Under the pieces are notes generated by a model. The model searched no databases. It was given only the letters and a program-made list of their open reading frames with translations, and was not told the origin of the DNA. A DNA stretch of 11,701 nt from Deltaproteobacteria bacterium (GTDB taxonomy: Bacteria; Desulfobacterota; Desulfobulbia; Desulfobulbales; BM004), in contig JAFDCT010000142.1 of NCBI GenBank assembly GCA_019312695.1, forward strand, positions 1 to 11,701. Direction: 5' to 3'. The translations under genes and the position numbers were made by a program. Shown piece by piece: positions 5,114 to 11,701 of this stretch (positions are counted from its first letter, which is position 1; the number at the start of each line of letters is the position of its first letter).

Positions 5114-6670
5114 ATGCAGTCTCTGGTGCAACTGTATGACATAGAAGCCACGCCCCCCAGCCTGGGGGATAATACCGGCGATTTGGATCGTCTGAAGAAA
5201 GCCCTGTCTCGTTATCTCGAAGACCGGAAACCCGTTGTGCCCTTCCACCGTATTGCTCCCGTTGCCGAAGCATTCAGGAATTCAGGCTTCAAAGGATGCG
5301 CCGCGGTCATTCATTATCCGGATGGTCCCAGGCTGGTTGATTTTTTTGCCCGGGCGCCGGAGATCCTTGTAGGCATGGCACTTGATCTTGGCACCACGCA
5401 CCTGGAAGCGTCACTGGTGGATTTATTAAGCGGCAGGATCCTCGAACGGGATACTGTGGAGAACGGCCAGTTGGAATTCGGCACCGACATCCTGACCAGG
5501 ATCCACTTTGCGGCAAATAAGATCGGGAAGCAAACAGGCCTGGACCTGCTGCATGATCGGGTCCTGGCCTCCATTCATTCACTGGCCGCCGGGTTGACCG
5601 GAAAAGTCGGTATTGAACCGGGTCAGATCATGGCGCTGTGTGTTTCCGGAAATACATCCATGGCGCATTTTTTCCTGAAGCAGAATCCTTATCATCTCTG
5701 CCGTGAGCCTTACATTCCGGTGGTAAATGGCCCGGACCCCTTTGCTGCCTCCGAACTGGACCTTAAGCTGCATCCGGAGGCTGTTGTCTGGATCATGCCG
5801 AGCATCGGCAGTTATTTCGGCGGTGATCTCATATCAGGTATTCTTGCCAGCGGCCTTGACCGACAGGAAGAAACCTCTATGCTCATTGATGTCGGGACCA
5901 ACGCAGAAGTCGTGGTCGGCAATCGGGACTGGCTTATTGCCTGCGCCGGTGCAGCCGGTCCTGCTCTGGAGGGCGGCGTCGCACGGATGGGCATGCGCGC
6001 CGAGCCGGGGGCCATCGAGCACTGTGCTATTGACACCGAGAGCGGCAGGATTGAATATCAGACAATCGGCGGCAAACCGGCCCGGGGAATTTGCGGTTCA
6101 GGGGTTATCGACCTGGTTGCAGGACTCTATCTTGCCAGGATCATTGACATTCGGGGCAAATTCAGGCCCCGGCAGCCCCAGGCCGCCGGGAGGCTGGTCC
6201 CGCATGGCGACGGCCTGGCCTATGTTGTGGTTTCGGCCGAGGAGAGCGGGGTGGGTGAAGCTATTTTGCTGAGCCAGTTGGATATCGATGCCCTGATGCG
6301 TTGCAAGGCTGCCATGTATTCAATTCTGGCAACCATAACCAACCAGGTGGGTGTCGCATTTCATGATCTGCACAGGATCTATGTGGCCGGTGCCTTTGGC
6401 AAGCATATTTCACCCAGGCAGGCCATAGTTCTGGGAATGCTGCCAGATCTCCCCCTGGAGGTTTACAGGCCTCTTGGCAACAGTTCCCTGGCCGGTGCCG
6501 AACTGATGCTGACTGATGCTTCCGCCAGGGCCAGATGCAAAGAGGTGATGGCCAAAGTCACCTATGTTGAGTTAAACGTCAATCAGGAATTCATGATCCG
6601 CTTTTCCGGCTCACGCTTCATACCCCACACCGATCATACGCTCTTCCCCTCTGTGCCTTTTTATAATTAA
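5114..6670 (+). CDS. RACo-like corrinoid-protein reductive activator (DUF4445/ASKHA), lacking the ferredoxin domain
   Basis: A 518-residue homologue of RACo/RamA-type activators, which use ATP to restore Co(I) in corrinoid proteins of methyltransferase systems or the acetyl-CoA pathway. Visible in order: a linker ending PPSLGDN (14-20) with the usual DLDRLKKAL helix (23-31), a short middle domain (about 40-85), then the ASKHA ATPase: phosphate-1 MALDLGTTHLEASLVD (88-103), SGNTSMAHF (178-186), SYFGGDLISG (233-242), phosphate-2 LIDVGTNAEVVV (257-268), AGPALEGG (281-288), GICGSGVIDL (325-334), and adenosine motif YVAGAFGKHI (423-432). Classical RACo is about 630 residues with an N-terminal [2Fe-2S] domain, which is absent here. 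AGAGGG seven bases before the ATG supports this start. The last residues after FSGSRF look non-conserved and are encoded by a CTCTGTGCC-type word. The corrinoid target gene is not in the window. Confidence 0.87.
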   Translation: MQSLVQLYDIEATPPSLGDNTGDLDRLKKALSRYLEDRKPVVPFHRIAPVAEAFRNSGFKGCAAVIHYPDGPRLVDFFARAPEILVGMALDLGTTHLEASLVDLLSGRILERDTVENGQLEFGTDILTRIHFAANKIGKQTGLDLLHDRVLASIHSLAAGLTGKVGIEPGQIMALCVSGNTSMAHFFLKQNPYHLCREPYIPVVNGPDPFAASELDLKLHPEAVVWIMPSIGSYFGGDLISGILASGLDRQEETSMLIDVGTNAEVVVGNRDWLIACAGAAGPALEGGVARMGMRAEPGAIEHCAIDTESGRIEYQTIGGKPARGICGSGVIDLVAGLYLARIIDIRGKFRPRQPQAAGRLVPHGDGLAYVVVSAEESGVGEAILLSQLDIDALMRCKAAMYSILATITNQVGVAFHDLHRIYVAGAFGKHISPRQAIVLGMLPDLPLEVYRPLGNSSLAGAELMLTDASARARCKEVMAKVTYVELNVNQEFMIRFSGSRFIPHTDHTLFPSVPFYN

Positions 6671-6795
6671 TTCTATATAAGGGCCGCCATTACTGGAAAC
6701 TTGCAACTTGTACCTTTCACATGTTATTATCTGCGCTTTGCGAAAAATACCCCCTGTGAAGGGACAATCATACAGATACTTAATTTTTGAAAGTA

Positions 6796-7809
6796 ATGAA
6801 GCAGAAATCAGGTAAGTACAACCGGTATTCTACCGTGACCAAGAATACTGCAAAAGAACGTCTGCGGCACTTCTGGGATGTATTCCAGAAAGAGGATGAC
6901 GTTCTTGTCGTCATAAATGCTGATCCGGATGCTCTGGCATGCGCTATGGCAGCCAAGCGCCTCCTGCGTTACAGAGTCAAAAGCATTACTGTCGGCTATC
7001 CCAATGAGGTCAGAAGGCTGAGCAATATGGCCATGATGGATCTCCTCAAGATCCAGGCGCATAGGCTGCAGAACCTCAAGCTCAATGACTACAGCAAAAA
7101 GGTGATGCTTGATTCACAACCGTCCCATCTGCCGATTTTTGAGAATATTGAGTTTGATGTGGTTATCGATCATCATCCCGTGGCCAACAGCTGGAAGGCA
7201 ACCCATGTCGATATCAGGCCCGATTACGGGGCGGCCTCCTCAATAATGGTAGAATATCTGCGGGCCGCGGACCTCAAGCCGTCCGTCTATCTTGCCACAG
7301 CTCTTTTTTATGCCATTAAGGTTGATACCCACAACTTTGAAAAGAAAGCGCGCCTTGCAGATGCCATTTCTTTCCGGTATCTTTTTAATATTGCCAACCA
7401 GAATCTAGTGAGGAAGATTGAGCTTTCCGAACTGCGCCTCTCGGAGCTGTCGTATTTCAAAACAGCCCTGGCCGAGATGAAAGTGAGCAAGAGACGGCTT
7501 TATGCCCACGTCGGGCGGGTCCGAAGCCCTGATATCCTCGTTATTATTGCTGATTTTCTCAACCAGGTGCATGATATATCGTGGGTTGTCGTCTCGGGTA
7601 TTCATGGTGAAAGGCTGGTGGTTATATACCGTTGTGACGGCTACAAGAGAAATGCCGGAAAACTGGCTGCCAAGACCTTCGGGGAAATCGGTGTTGCCGG
7701 TGGCCACAGGGAAGCGGCCCGGGCGGAAGTACCCTTGAAGAATCTTGATCTGCATGATAATGCATTTACTACTGAAACGTTAAAGAAGATTACAACAAAG
7801 CATTTATAA
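6796..7809 (+). CDS. DHH/DHHA1-family phosphoesterase (NrnA-like)
   Basis: A 337-residue protein with the DHH phosphoesterase layout; the family hydrolyses phosphodiesters or phosphomonoesters (short oligoribonucleotides, pAp, cyclic dinucleotides) with two Mn ions. Visible: motif I VINADPDALACA (39-50), motif II LDSQ (105-108), motif III VIDHHP (123-128) with the DHH triad, motif IV IKVDTHNF (174-181), and the DHHA1 substrate loop IGVAGGHREAARAEV (298-312). In motif I the metal-binding His of HxNPDxDA is Val39, while both Asp residues (43, 45) remain; in the DHHA1 loop the usual AAGA is AARA. The length fits NrnA. The ATG at 6796 is preferred over an in-frame TTG at 6787; neither has a strong ribosome-binding site. 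It is followed after 18 bases by the first glgC-like gene, so it is probably in the same transcript. The substrate is not predictable. Confidence 0.82.
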   Translation: MKQKSGKYNRYSTVTKNTAKERLRHFWDVFQKEDDVLVVINADPDALACAMAAKRLLRYRVKSITVGYPNEVRRLSNMAMMDLLKIQAHRLQNLKLNDYSKKVMLDSQPSHLPIFENIEFDVVIDHHPVANSWKATHVDIRPDYGAASSIMVEYLRAADLKPSVYLATALFYAIKVDTHNFEKKARLADAISFRYLFNIANQNLVRKIELSELRLSELSYFKTALAEMKVSKRRLYAHVGRVRSPDILVIIADFLNQVHDISWVVVSGIHGERLVVIYRCDGYKRNAGKLAAKTFGEIGVAGGHREAARAEVPLKNLDLHDNAFTTETLKKITTKHL

Positions 7810-7827
7810 CTTCTATCAGGGCGCTGT

Positions 7828-9087
7828 ATGAAGCTGAAGCCAAAAACATTGGCCATGATCCTGGCCGGCGGCCGGGTTGATGATCTGACAGTCCTGACCT
7901 TCCATCGCCCGAAATCCGCTGTACCTTTCGGCGGCTTTACCAGGGTTATTGATTTTCCCTTGAGCAACCTGATGAATTCCGGCCTGGACCGGGTTGCTAT
8001 CTTAAGCCAGTATCGCAGCTATTCCCTTATAAACCATATCGGTATCGGGGCGGCCTGGGACATGATCGGCAGCTACCGTGGTATTTCGGTCCTGCCTCCC
8101 TTTATAGGCTACGGCCATTCCCAGTGGTACCGGGGTTCTTCTGACGCAGTCTACCAGAATCTAGACTTTATCCAGTATATCAATCCTGAGCAGCTGCTTA
8201 TCCTTTCCGGCGATCATATTTATCGCATGGATTACCGTGAGCTCATCAATTATCACCGGGAAAAAGATGCTGACTTGACCATGGCCTGCTTAAGGGTGCC
8301 GATGGATGAAGCCCACCGTTTCGGACTGGCTGATATTGATGATGAGGACGGGGAATTGGGCGGCAAGGTCATCCGTTACCGGGAAAAACCGGAAAATCCG
8401 GAATATAACTGGGCCTCACTGACAGTTTTCTGTTTCAAGCCGGATGTACTTTATACAGTGCTTGAAGCAAATATCCGGGAAGACGCATCCTATGAGTTCG
8501 GCCGTGATATCATTCCCCGCCTGCTGAACGAGAACCGCAGGGTTTACGGCTTCAAGTTCAAGGGCTACTGGGGCTATACCCGCACCATTGAAGAATACTG
8601 GCAGACAAATATGGATTTGCTGGGACCGGATCCGAAAATACAGTTTGCCGACTGGGGTGTGAGAACCAACCTGGAGCATCGGGACATTAAAGACTGCCAA
8701 CCTTTGAAAGTTGGCAAAGGCGCCCGGATTTCCGACAGTCTCATCTATAACGGCTGCATTGTTGAAGGTGAAGTGGAGCATTCCATCCTCTTCCCAGGCA
8801 CCCATGTTGAAAAGGGGGCCAGGGTAAAAGACTCGGTCCTCTTTTTTAAGAATGTGGTGGGCAAGGATGCTGTGCTTGATAAGGTCATAAGTGATGTCAA
8901 CACCACCTTTGGCAGGGGAGTGAGGGTCGGCGAAGTGACCAGGCCCGGTAAAAAGGAGGCCGCTGTCATCGGCTGGAACAATTTTATTAAACCAAATACC
9001 ATAATCGGTTCGGGATGCACAGTATACCCGGGCATGCCGTCTGACAAGATCCCGAAACAGGTTGAACCAGGTGAGGTGGTCCGGTGA
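7828..9087 (+). CDS. Divergent ADP-glucose pyrophosphorylase paralogue, probably a non-catalytic or regulatory subunit
   Basis: A 419-residue GlgC-family nucleotidyltransferase with a left-handed beta-helix C-terminus. GlgC makes ADP-glucose from glucose-1-phosphate and ATP for glycogen synthesis. Family blocks: LAGGRVDDLTVLTFHRPKSA (12-31), PFGGFTRVIDFPLSNLMNSG (33-52), QWYRGSSDAVYQN (99-111), SGDHIYRMDY (127-136), YREKPENP (184-191), GYWGYTRTIEEYW (246-258), then hexapeptide-like beta-helix repeats (about 295-400). Departures from active enzymes: the nucleotide loop GGxGxRL has become GGRVDDL, removing the Gly and Arg, and GYWRDVGT has become GYWGYTRT, removing the metal-binding Asp. The first Asp (SGDH) and the sugar-phosphate Lys (EKP) remain. 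It overlaps a complete GlgC by four bases, so it resembles the catalytic/regulatory subunit pairs known from plant AGPase and Firmicute GlgC/GlgD. Inactivity is inferred. Confidence 0.85.
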   Translation: MKLKPKTLAMILAGGRVDDLTVLTFHRPKSAVPFGGFTRVIDFPLSNLMNSGLDRVAILSQYRSYSLINHIGIGAAWDMIGSYRGISVLPPFIGYGHSQWYRGSSDAVYQNLDFIQYINPEQLLILSGDHIYRMDYRELINYHREKDADLTMACLRVPMDEAHRFGLADIDDEDGELGGKVIRYREKPENPEYNWASLTVFCFKPDVLYTVLEANIREDASYEFGRDIIPRLLNENRRVYGFKFKGYWGYTRTIEEYWQTNMDLLGPDPKIQFADWGVRTNLEHRDIKDCQPLKVGKGARISDSLIYNGCIVEGEVEHSILFPGTHVEKGARVKDSVLFFKNVVGKDAVLDKVISDVNTTFGRGVRVGEVTRPGKKEAAVIGWNNFIKPNTIIGSGCTVYPGMPSDKIPKQVEPGEVVR

Positions 9088-10349
9088 GTAATATTGAGGA
9101 CACACTGGTGCTTTTACTGGCAGGCGGGGTCGGCAGCCGTCTCAATATCCTGGTAACACCCAGGGCCAAACCGGCCGTGCCCTTTGCAGGACTATACAGG
9201 ATTATTGATTTCAGTCTGAGCAATGTCATGAATTCGGGTATGAAAAAAGTCGGAGTGCTCACCCAGTACAAACCCCTGTCTCTCATGCGCCATCTTGCCA
9301 CAGGTGATGCCTGGGATTTGACAGGCCGCACCCGGGGTATAAAGATCCTGCCGCCCAGCACCGGCTTCAGAGATTCAGACTGGTACAAAGGGACGGCGGA
9401 TGCCATCCGGCAGAATCTGAATTTTATAAGGAGCCATCCATCAAAAGAGATTCTCATCCTCTCCGGAGACCATATATATCAGATGGACCTTTATGCCATG
9501 GTAGAGTTCCATCGCGAGAAAAAGGCCGATATAACCATCGGTATGATGATCGTGCCCGAAAGCCAGATCCATCAGTTCGGCACAGGTATTACCAATGATG
9601 ATGGCCGTATAGTCGAATGGGAGGAAAAACCCAAGAATCCTCGGACAAACCTCGCCTCAATGGGTATCTATGTCTTTGAGACAGAATATCTGCTGAACCT
9701 GCTGGCAGAAGATAAGGAACTGGTTGATTTCGGCATGCATCTGATACCAAGGGCGATTTCCAGGGATAACGTTTTTGCCTATCCGTTTGACGGCTACTGG
9801 CGCGATGTCGGCACCATCCAGGCATACTGGGAAGCCAACATGGACGTACTTAAAGACGACCCCGAGATTTCACCTGAGGCCTGGGGTATCAGGCCCAACC
9901 TGGAATCAGAACAGATACTGCCAGACAGGATTCCGGCCCGGTTTGCAGCCGGCAGCAGGGTTTGCTGTTCCATGATTTCAGCCGGCTGCGTTATTGAAGG
10001 AGAGGTGGTCAATTCAGTTCTTTCGCCCGGGGTAAAGGTGGGTAAAGGCTGCCGTGTAAGTGATTCCATAATCCTGCATGACAGTGTCATAGAAGAAGGC
10101 GCAACCGTTGACCTGGCAGTATTGGATAAACGGGTCAGGGTAGGCAAGGGAGCTGTTGTCGGCAAAGGTAACAGGAAGAACATTCCCAATAAAAAATACC
10201 CGGATCATCTCTATACAGGAATAACATTGATCGGCAAGGAAGCTGTTATTCCTCCGGGCACGGTCATCGGCCGCAACTGCATAATAAAGCCATGGTGTAA
10301 ACAGCATTGTTTCAGGGAGAATGTGTTACCAGACGGTGAAACTGTTTAA
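9084..10349 (+). CDS. glgC: Glucose-1-phosphate adenylyltransferase (ADP-glucose pyrophosphorylase), catalytic
   Basis: A 421-residue GlgC that forms ADP-glucose and pyrophosphate from ATP and glucose-1-phosphate, the committed step of bacterial glycogen synthesis. All key blocks are intact: LLAGGVGSRL (11-20, Arg19), PRAKPAVPFAGLYRIIDFSL (26-45), QYKPLSLMRH (61-70), WYKGTADAIRQN (100-111), SGDHIYQMD (127-135), EEKPKNP (180-186, sugar-phosphate Lys), and DGYWRDVGTIQAYWEANMD (236-254) with the metal ligand Asp241. A beta-helix of hexapeptide-like repeats fills about 290-400. It starts with GTG, overlapping the preceding paralogue by four bases (GTGA), so translation is coupled and the two products are probably made in a fixed ratio. 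The length is typical. No glgA, glgB or glgP is in the window. A diheme cytochrome gene follows after 39 bases with no evident terminator. Confidence 0.93.
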   Translation: MSNIEDTLVLLLAGGVGSRLNILVTPRAKPAVPFAGLYRIIDFSLSNVMNSGMKKVGVLTQYKPLSLMRHLATGDAWDLTGRTRGIKILPPSTGFRDSDWYKGTADAIRQNLNFIRSHPSKEILILSGDHIYQMDLYAMVEFHREKKADITIGMMIVPESQIHQFGTGITNDDGRIVEWEEKPKNPRTNLASMGIYVFETEYLLNLLAEDKELVDFGMHLIPRAISRDNVFAYPFDGYWRDVGTIQAYWEANMDVLKDDPEISPEAWGIRPNLESEQILPDRIPARFAAGSRVCCSMISAGCVIEGEVVNSVLSPGVKVGKGCRVSDSIILHDSVIEEGATVDLAVLDKRVRVGKGAVVGKGNRKNIPNKKYPDHLYTGITLIGKEAVIPPGTVIGRNCIIKPWCKQHCFRENVLPDGETV

Positions 10350-10388
10350 ATAAAGAACGTAAAGAAAAATCAACAATGGGGTGATTGT

Positions 10389-10853
10389 ATGCGAAAAACT
10401 GTAATTTTGGTGTGTATTGGCATTATGGTTAGTTTTGTGGCAGCATATGCGCAAAGCGATGAACCGGTTACGTTTCAGGACTTTGTCAAGGGTAAGGAAG
10501 CATTTGAAGAGAACTGCATTGAATGCCATTCCCTTGAGTGGCCCTTAAAAAAGATCGCCAACCGTGAGGAATGGGATCTGACCCTGAATAAAATGGCAAA
10601 TACAGGAGCGGTCTTAAGCAAGAAGCAGAGGCAGCAGGTACTTGAATACCTGGTGGCAAAATCCTCATTTCAGGTCAAATGCTCAGTCTGTCATGCTTTA
10701 GAGAGACCACTGGAAAAGAACAAGGAGTTCCAGGACTGGATCCAGACGGTCAGGCGCATGGCCGAGAAGAAGCCGGGACATTTGACCGATGATGAGATAG
10801 AGGCGATATCCGGCTTCCTTACTGCAAAAGGGGCGGAAACAAAACTCTACTAG
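10389..10853 (+). CDS. Secreted diheme c-type cytochrome with duplicated domain
   Basis: A 154-residue exported cytochrome. The first 21 residues (MRKTVILVC..., ending AYA) form a signal peptide with probable cleavage before Gln22. Two heme-binding motifs are present: CIECH (43-47) and CSVCH (98-102). Each is followed by a leucine/proline turn (HSLEWPL, HALERPL), a Trp, and a Met seven residues after the Trp (Trp62/Met69, Trp117/Met124) that could be the distal heme ligand, then a helix (about 77-89 and 133-146). The two halves are therefore tandem copies of one small monoheme domain. It is expected in the periplasm as an electron carrier or a subunit of a larger redox complex; no partner is visible. 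A GGGGTG lies a few bases upstream of the ATG as ribosome-binding site. It sits 39 bases after glgC. Confidence 0.85.
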   Translation: MRKTVILVCIGIMVSFVAAYAQSDEPVTFQDFVKGKEAFEENCIECHSLEWPLKKIANREEWDLTLNKMANTGAVLSKKQRQQVLEYLVAKSSFQVKCSVCHALERPLEKNKEFQDWIQTVRRMAEKKPGHLTDDEIEAISGFLTAKGAETKLY

Positions 10854-11266
10854 TCCGGAAAAACCGGGTGAAACAGCCTGATTTTTGTTGACAAATCCAA
10901 CGTAAAAATCTAAGTCAACATATTCGTTTTTTTGCTTGGGACTCTATTGAGTGGAAACGTATAAAGATTATTGCAGTATCGGTTGCTGTTTTATTTCATG
11001 TATTAAGTTTATCAGGCTTAACTTTTGTAAATCATTTAACTAAATTCATAATAAGTGCCACAATTTTTAATTTTTAATTCTTAATTCAAGATTGAAGCTG
11101 AAAATTCTGTTGACACTTAAAAAAATCATGATAACTTCAAGTGCCAGTTCTAACAAAAGATTAAAGCTGTATAGTGTTGTGCTATAAGTAACCTGCTGGT
11201 TGTGAAAACAGAAGAAAAGATGAAGGTATCTGAACGCCAATAAACTCAAAAGGAGGAATGTGGAAC
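10854..11266 (+). other. 413-base AT-rich gap upstream of cytochrome c3, with possible promoters
   Basis: No protein gene, tRNA or recognised RNA was seen. Just after the diheme cytochrome stop, a short CCGG-AAAAA-CCGG hairpin (10856-10868) is too small and lacks a T-run to be called a terminator. Two TTGACA hexamers stand out: 10888-10893, with weak TAAGTC 17 bases on, and 11110-11115, with weak TAACTT 16 bases on. A TATAGT occurs at 11171 without a clear -35. GTTGAC and GTCAAC form a loose inverted repeat at 10887-10918. AT-rich TTTTTAATT repeats fill 11068-11090. The length and composition suit a stand-alone, well-expressed promoter region for the tetraheme cytochrome. Confidence 0.5.
11110..11137 (+). 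promoter_or_regulatory. Candidate sigma-70 promoter for the cytochrome c3 gene
   Basis: A perfect TTGACA at 11110-11115, a 16-base spacer, then TAACTT at 11132-11137, about 130 bases before the cytochrome start. The -35 is consensus but the -10 matches only three of six bases, so the assignment is tentative; the TTGACA at 10888 is an alternative. Confidence 0.3.
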
Positions 11267-11677
11267 ATGAGCAAAAAGTCTTTAGTATTGTTGGTAGTAA
11301 CAGCCATGACCCTGGGGCTGGCCCTTACAGTATCAATCAGCTTTGCAGAGCTTGACAAGGGACCGGCGGAAATTACCCTGAATGTAGACGGCAAAAAACC
11401 TGCGGTTTTCCCGCATGCTGCCCATCAGGAAAAACTCGGTGACTGCGGTACATGTCATCATTATGTAGATGAGGCTGGCGTCCGTAATCCCTGCGATGAC
11501 GGTACTCCACAAGAGTATTTCGCGAAATGTGATAGCTGCCATAATGCTGATTTTGCCAATGAAAAACTCCGCACCTGGAAAGACATCGGTCACGGTCTGT
11601 GCAAGGATTGCCATACCAAGATGAAAGATAAAGGTGCACCAACCAAGTGCAATGACTGCCACGTCAAAGCAGAATAA
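11267..11677 (+). CDS. Tetraheme class III cytochrome c3, periplasmic
   Basis: A 136-residue exported cytochrome c3. The signal peptide is about 1-27 (ends SFA, cleavage before Glu28). Four CxxCH heme sites are at Cys60-His64, Cys88-His92, Cys112-His116 and Cys128-His132. Four extra histidines in the classical places, His50 and His53 (FPHAAH), His65 (CHH) and His109 (IGHGLCKDCH), give bis-His ligation for all four hemes. The mature size of about 109 residues matches c3 of sulfate reducers, where the protein shuttles electrons between periplasmic hydrogenases or formate dehydrogenases and membrane complexes. The ATG at 11267 is chosen because the strong AAAGGAGG ends ten bases before it; the in-frame ATG at 11258 would leave only one base. 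An additional Cys76 outside the heme motifs is unexplained. It stands alone after a long gap, so it is probably expressed by itself. Confidence 0.92.
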   Translation: MSKKSLVLLVVTAMTLGLALTVSISFAELDKGPAEITLNVDGKKPAVFPHAAHQEKLGDCGTCHHYVDEAGVRNPCDDGTPQEYFAKCDSCHNADFANEKLRTWKDIGHGLCKDCHTKMKDKGAPTKCNDCHVKAE

Positions 11678-11701
11678 GCTTTAAAATTTTTAAAATTTGT
11701 A

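Noticed and set aside
5727..6272. A 181-codon plus-strand frame inside the RACo-like gene
   Set aside because: It is out of frame with a gene that shows all ASKHA motifs; its translation is rich in Ser, Arg and Pro with no recognisable pattern.
8416..9105. A 229-codon minus-strand frame inside the first glgC-like gene
   Set aside because: It lies wholly antisense to a clear GlgC-family protein plus the overlap with the next gene. Such long antisense frames are common opposite GC-rich third positions.
10856..10868. Intrinsic terminator after the diheme cytochrome
   Set aside because: The CCGG-AAAAA-CCGG stem is only four base pairs and is not followed directly by a T-run.
11258..11677. Earlier ATG (11258) for the cytochrome c3
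   Set aside because: The Shine-Dalgarno GGAGG ends one base before it, too close for initiation; the ATG at 11267 has ten bases of spacing and gives a cleaner signal peptide.

Overview
The window most likely comes from a sulfate-reducing or related anaerobic member of the Desulfobacterota (the former Deltaproteobacteria). The evidence is a four-heme class III cytochrome c3-type protein, a diheme c-type cytochrome, two ATP-driven reductive activases of the ASKHA fold (one BadF/HgdC-like, one RACo-like), a DUF362 protein, and LptF/LptG, which imply a Gram-negative outer membrane. This is inference from gene content; no rRNA or other taxonomic marker is present.

Left part (1-4978, minus strand). 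Reading right to left: crcB (fluoride channel), a 362-base gap, lptF and lptG overlapping by one base, then 28-43 bases later a small protein with an apparent internal duplication that resembles a miniature 2-hydroxyacyl-CoA dehydratase component. Next come a compact HgdC/BadF-type activase with both cluster-ligand cysteines, and the N-terminus of a DUF362 protein that runs off the window edge. The last three genes may form a small low-potential redox module, which is the best candidate here for an undescribed system.

Centre (5114-6670, plus strand, divergent from crcB). A 518-residue RACo-like corrinoid-protein activase (DUF4445/ASKHA) lacks the N-terminal [2Fe-2S] domain of classical RACo. 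About 35 stop-free codons upstream of its start read like the missing linker and contain a perfect 10-bp hairpin.

Right part (6796-11677, plus strand). A DHH-family phosphoesterase, then two tandem ADP-glucose pyrophosphorylase paralogues overlapping by four bases. The second keeps the catalytic residues; the first has lost the nucleotide-loop arginine and the late metal-binding aspartate, which suggests a regulatory or non-catalytic partner in a heteromeric enzyme for glycogen synthesis. A secreted diheme cytochrome follows 39 bases later and may be co-transcribed. After an AT-rich 413-base gap comes the tetraheme cytochrome c3, a periplasmic electron carrier typical of sulfate reducers.

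Several intergenic stretches carry short periodic words (heptamers of CCTCGAA, and CTCTGTGCC-type words). Copies of one such word reach into the 3' ends of both ASKHA genes and encode their non-conserved C-terminal tails.
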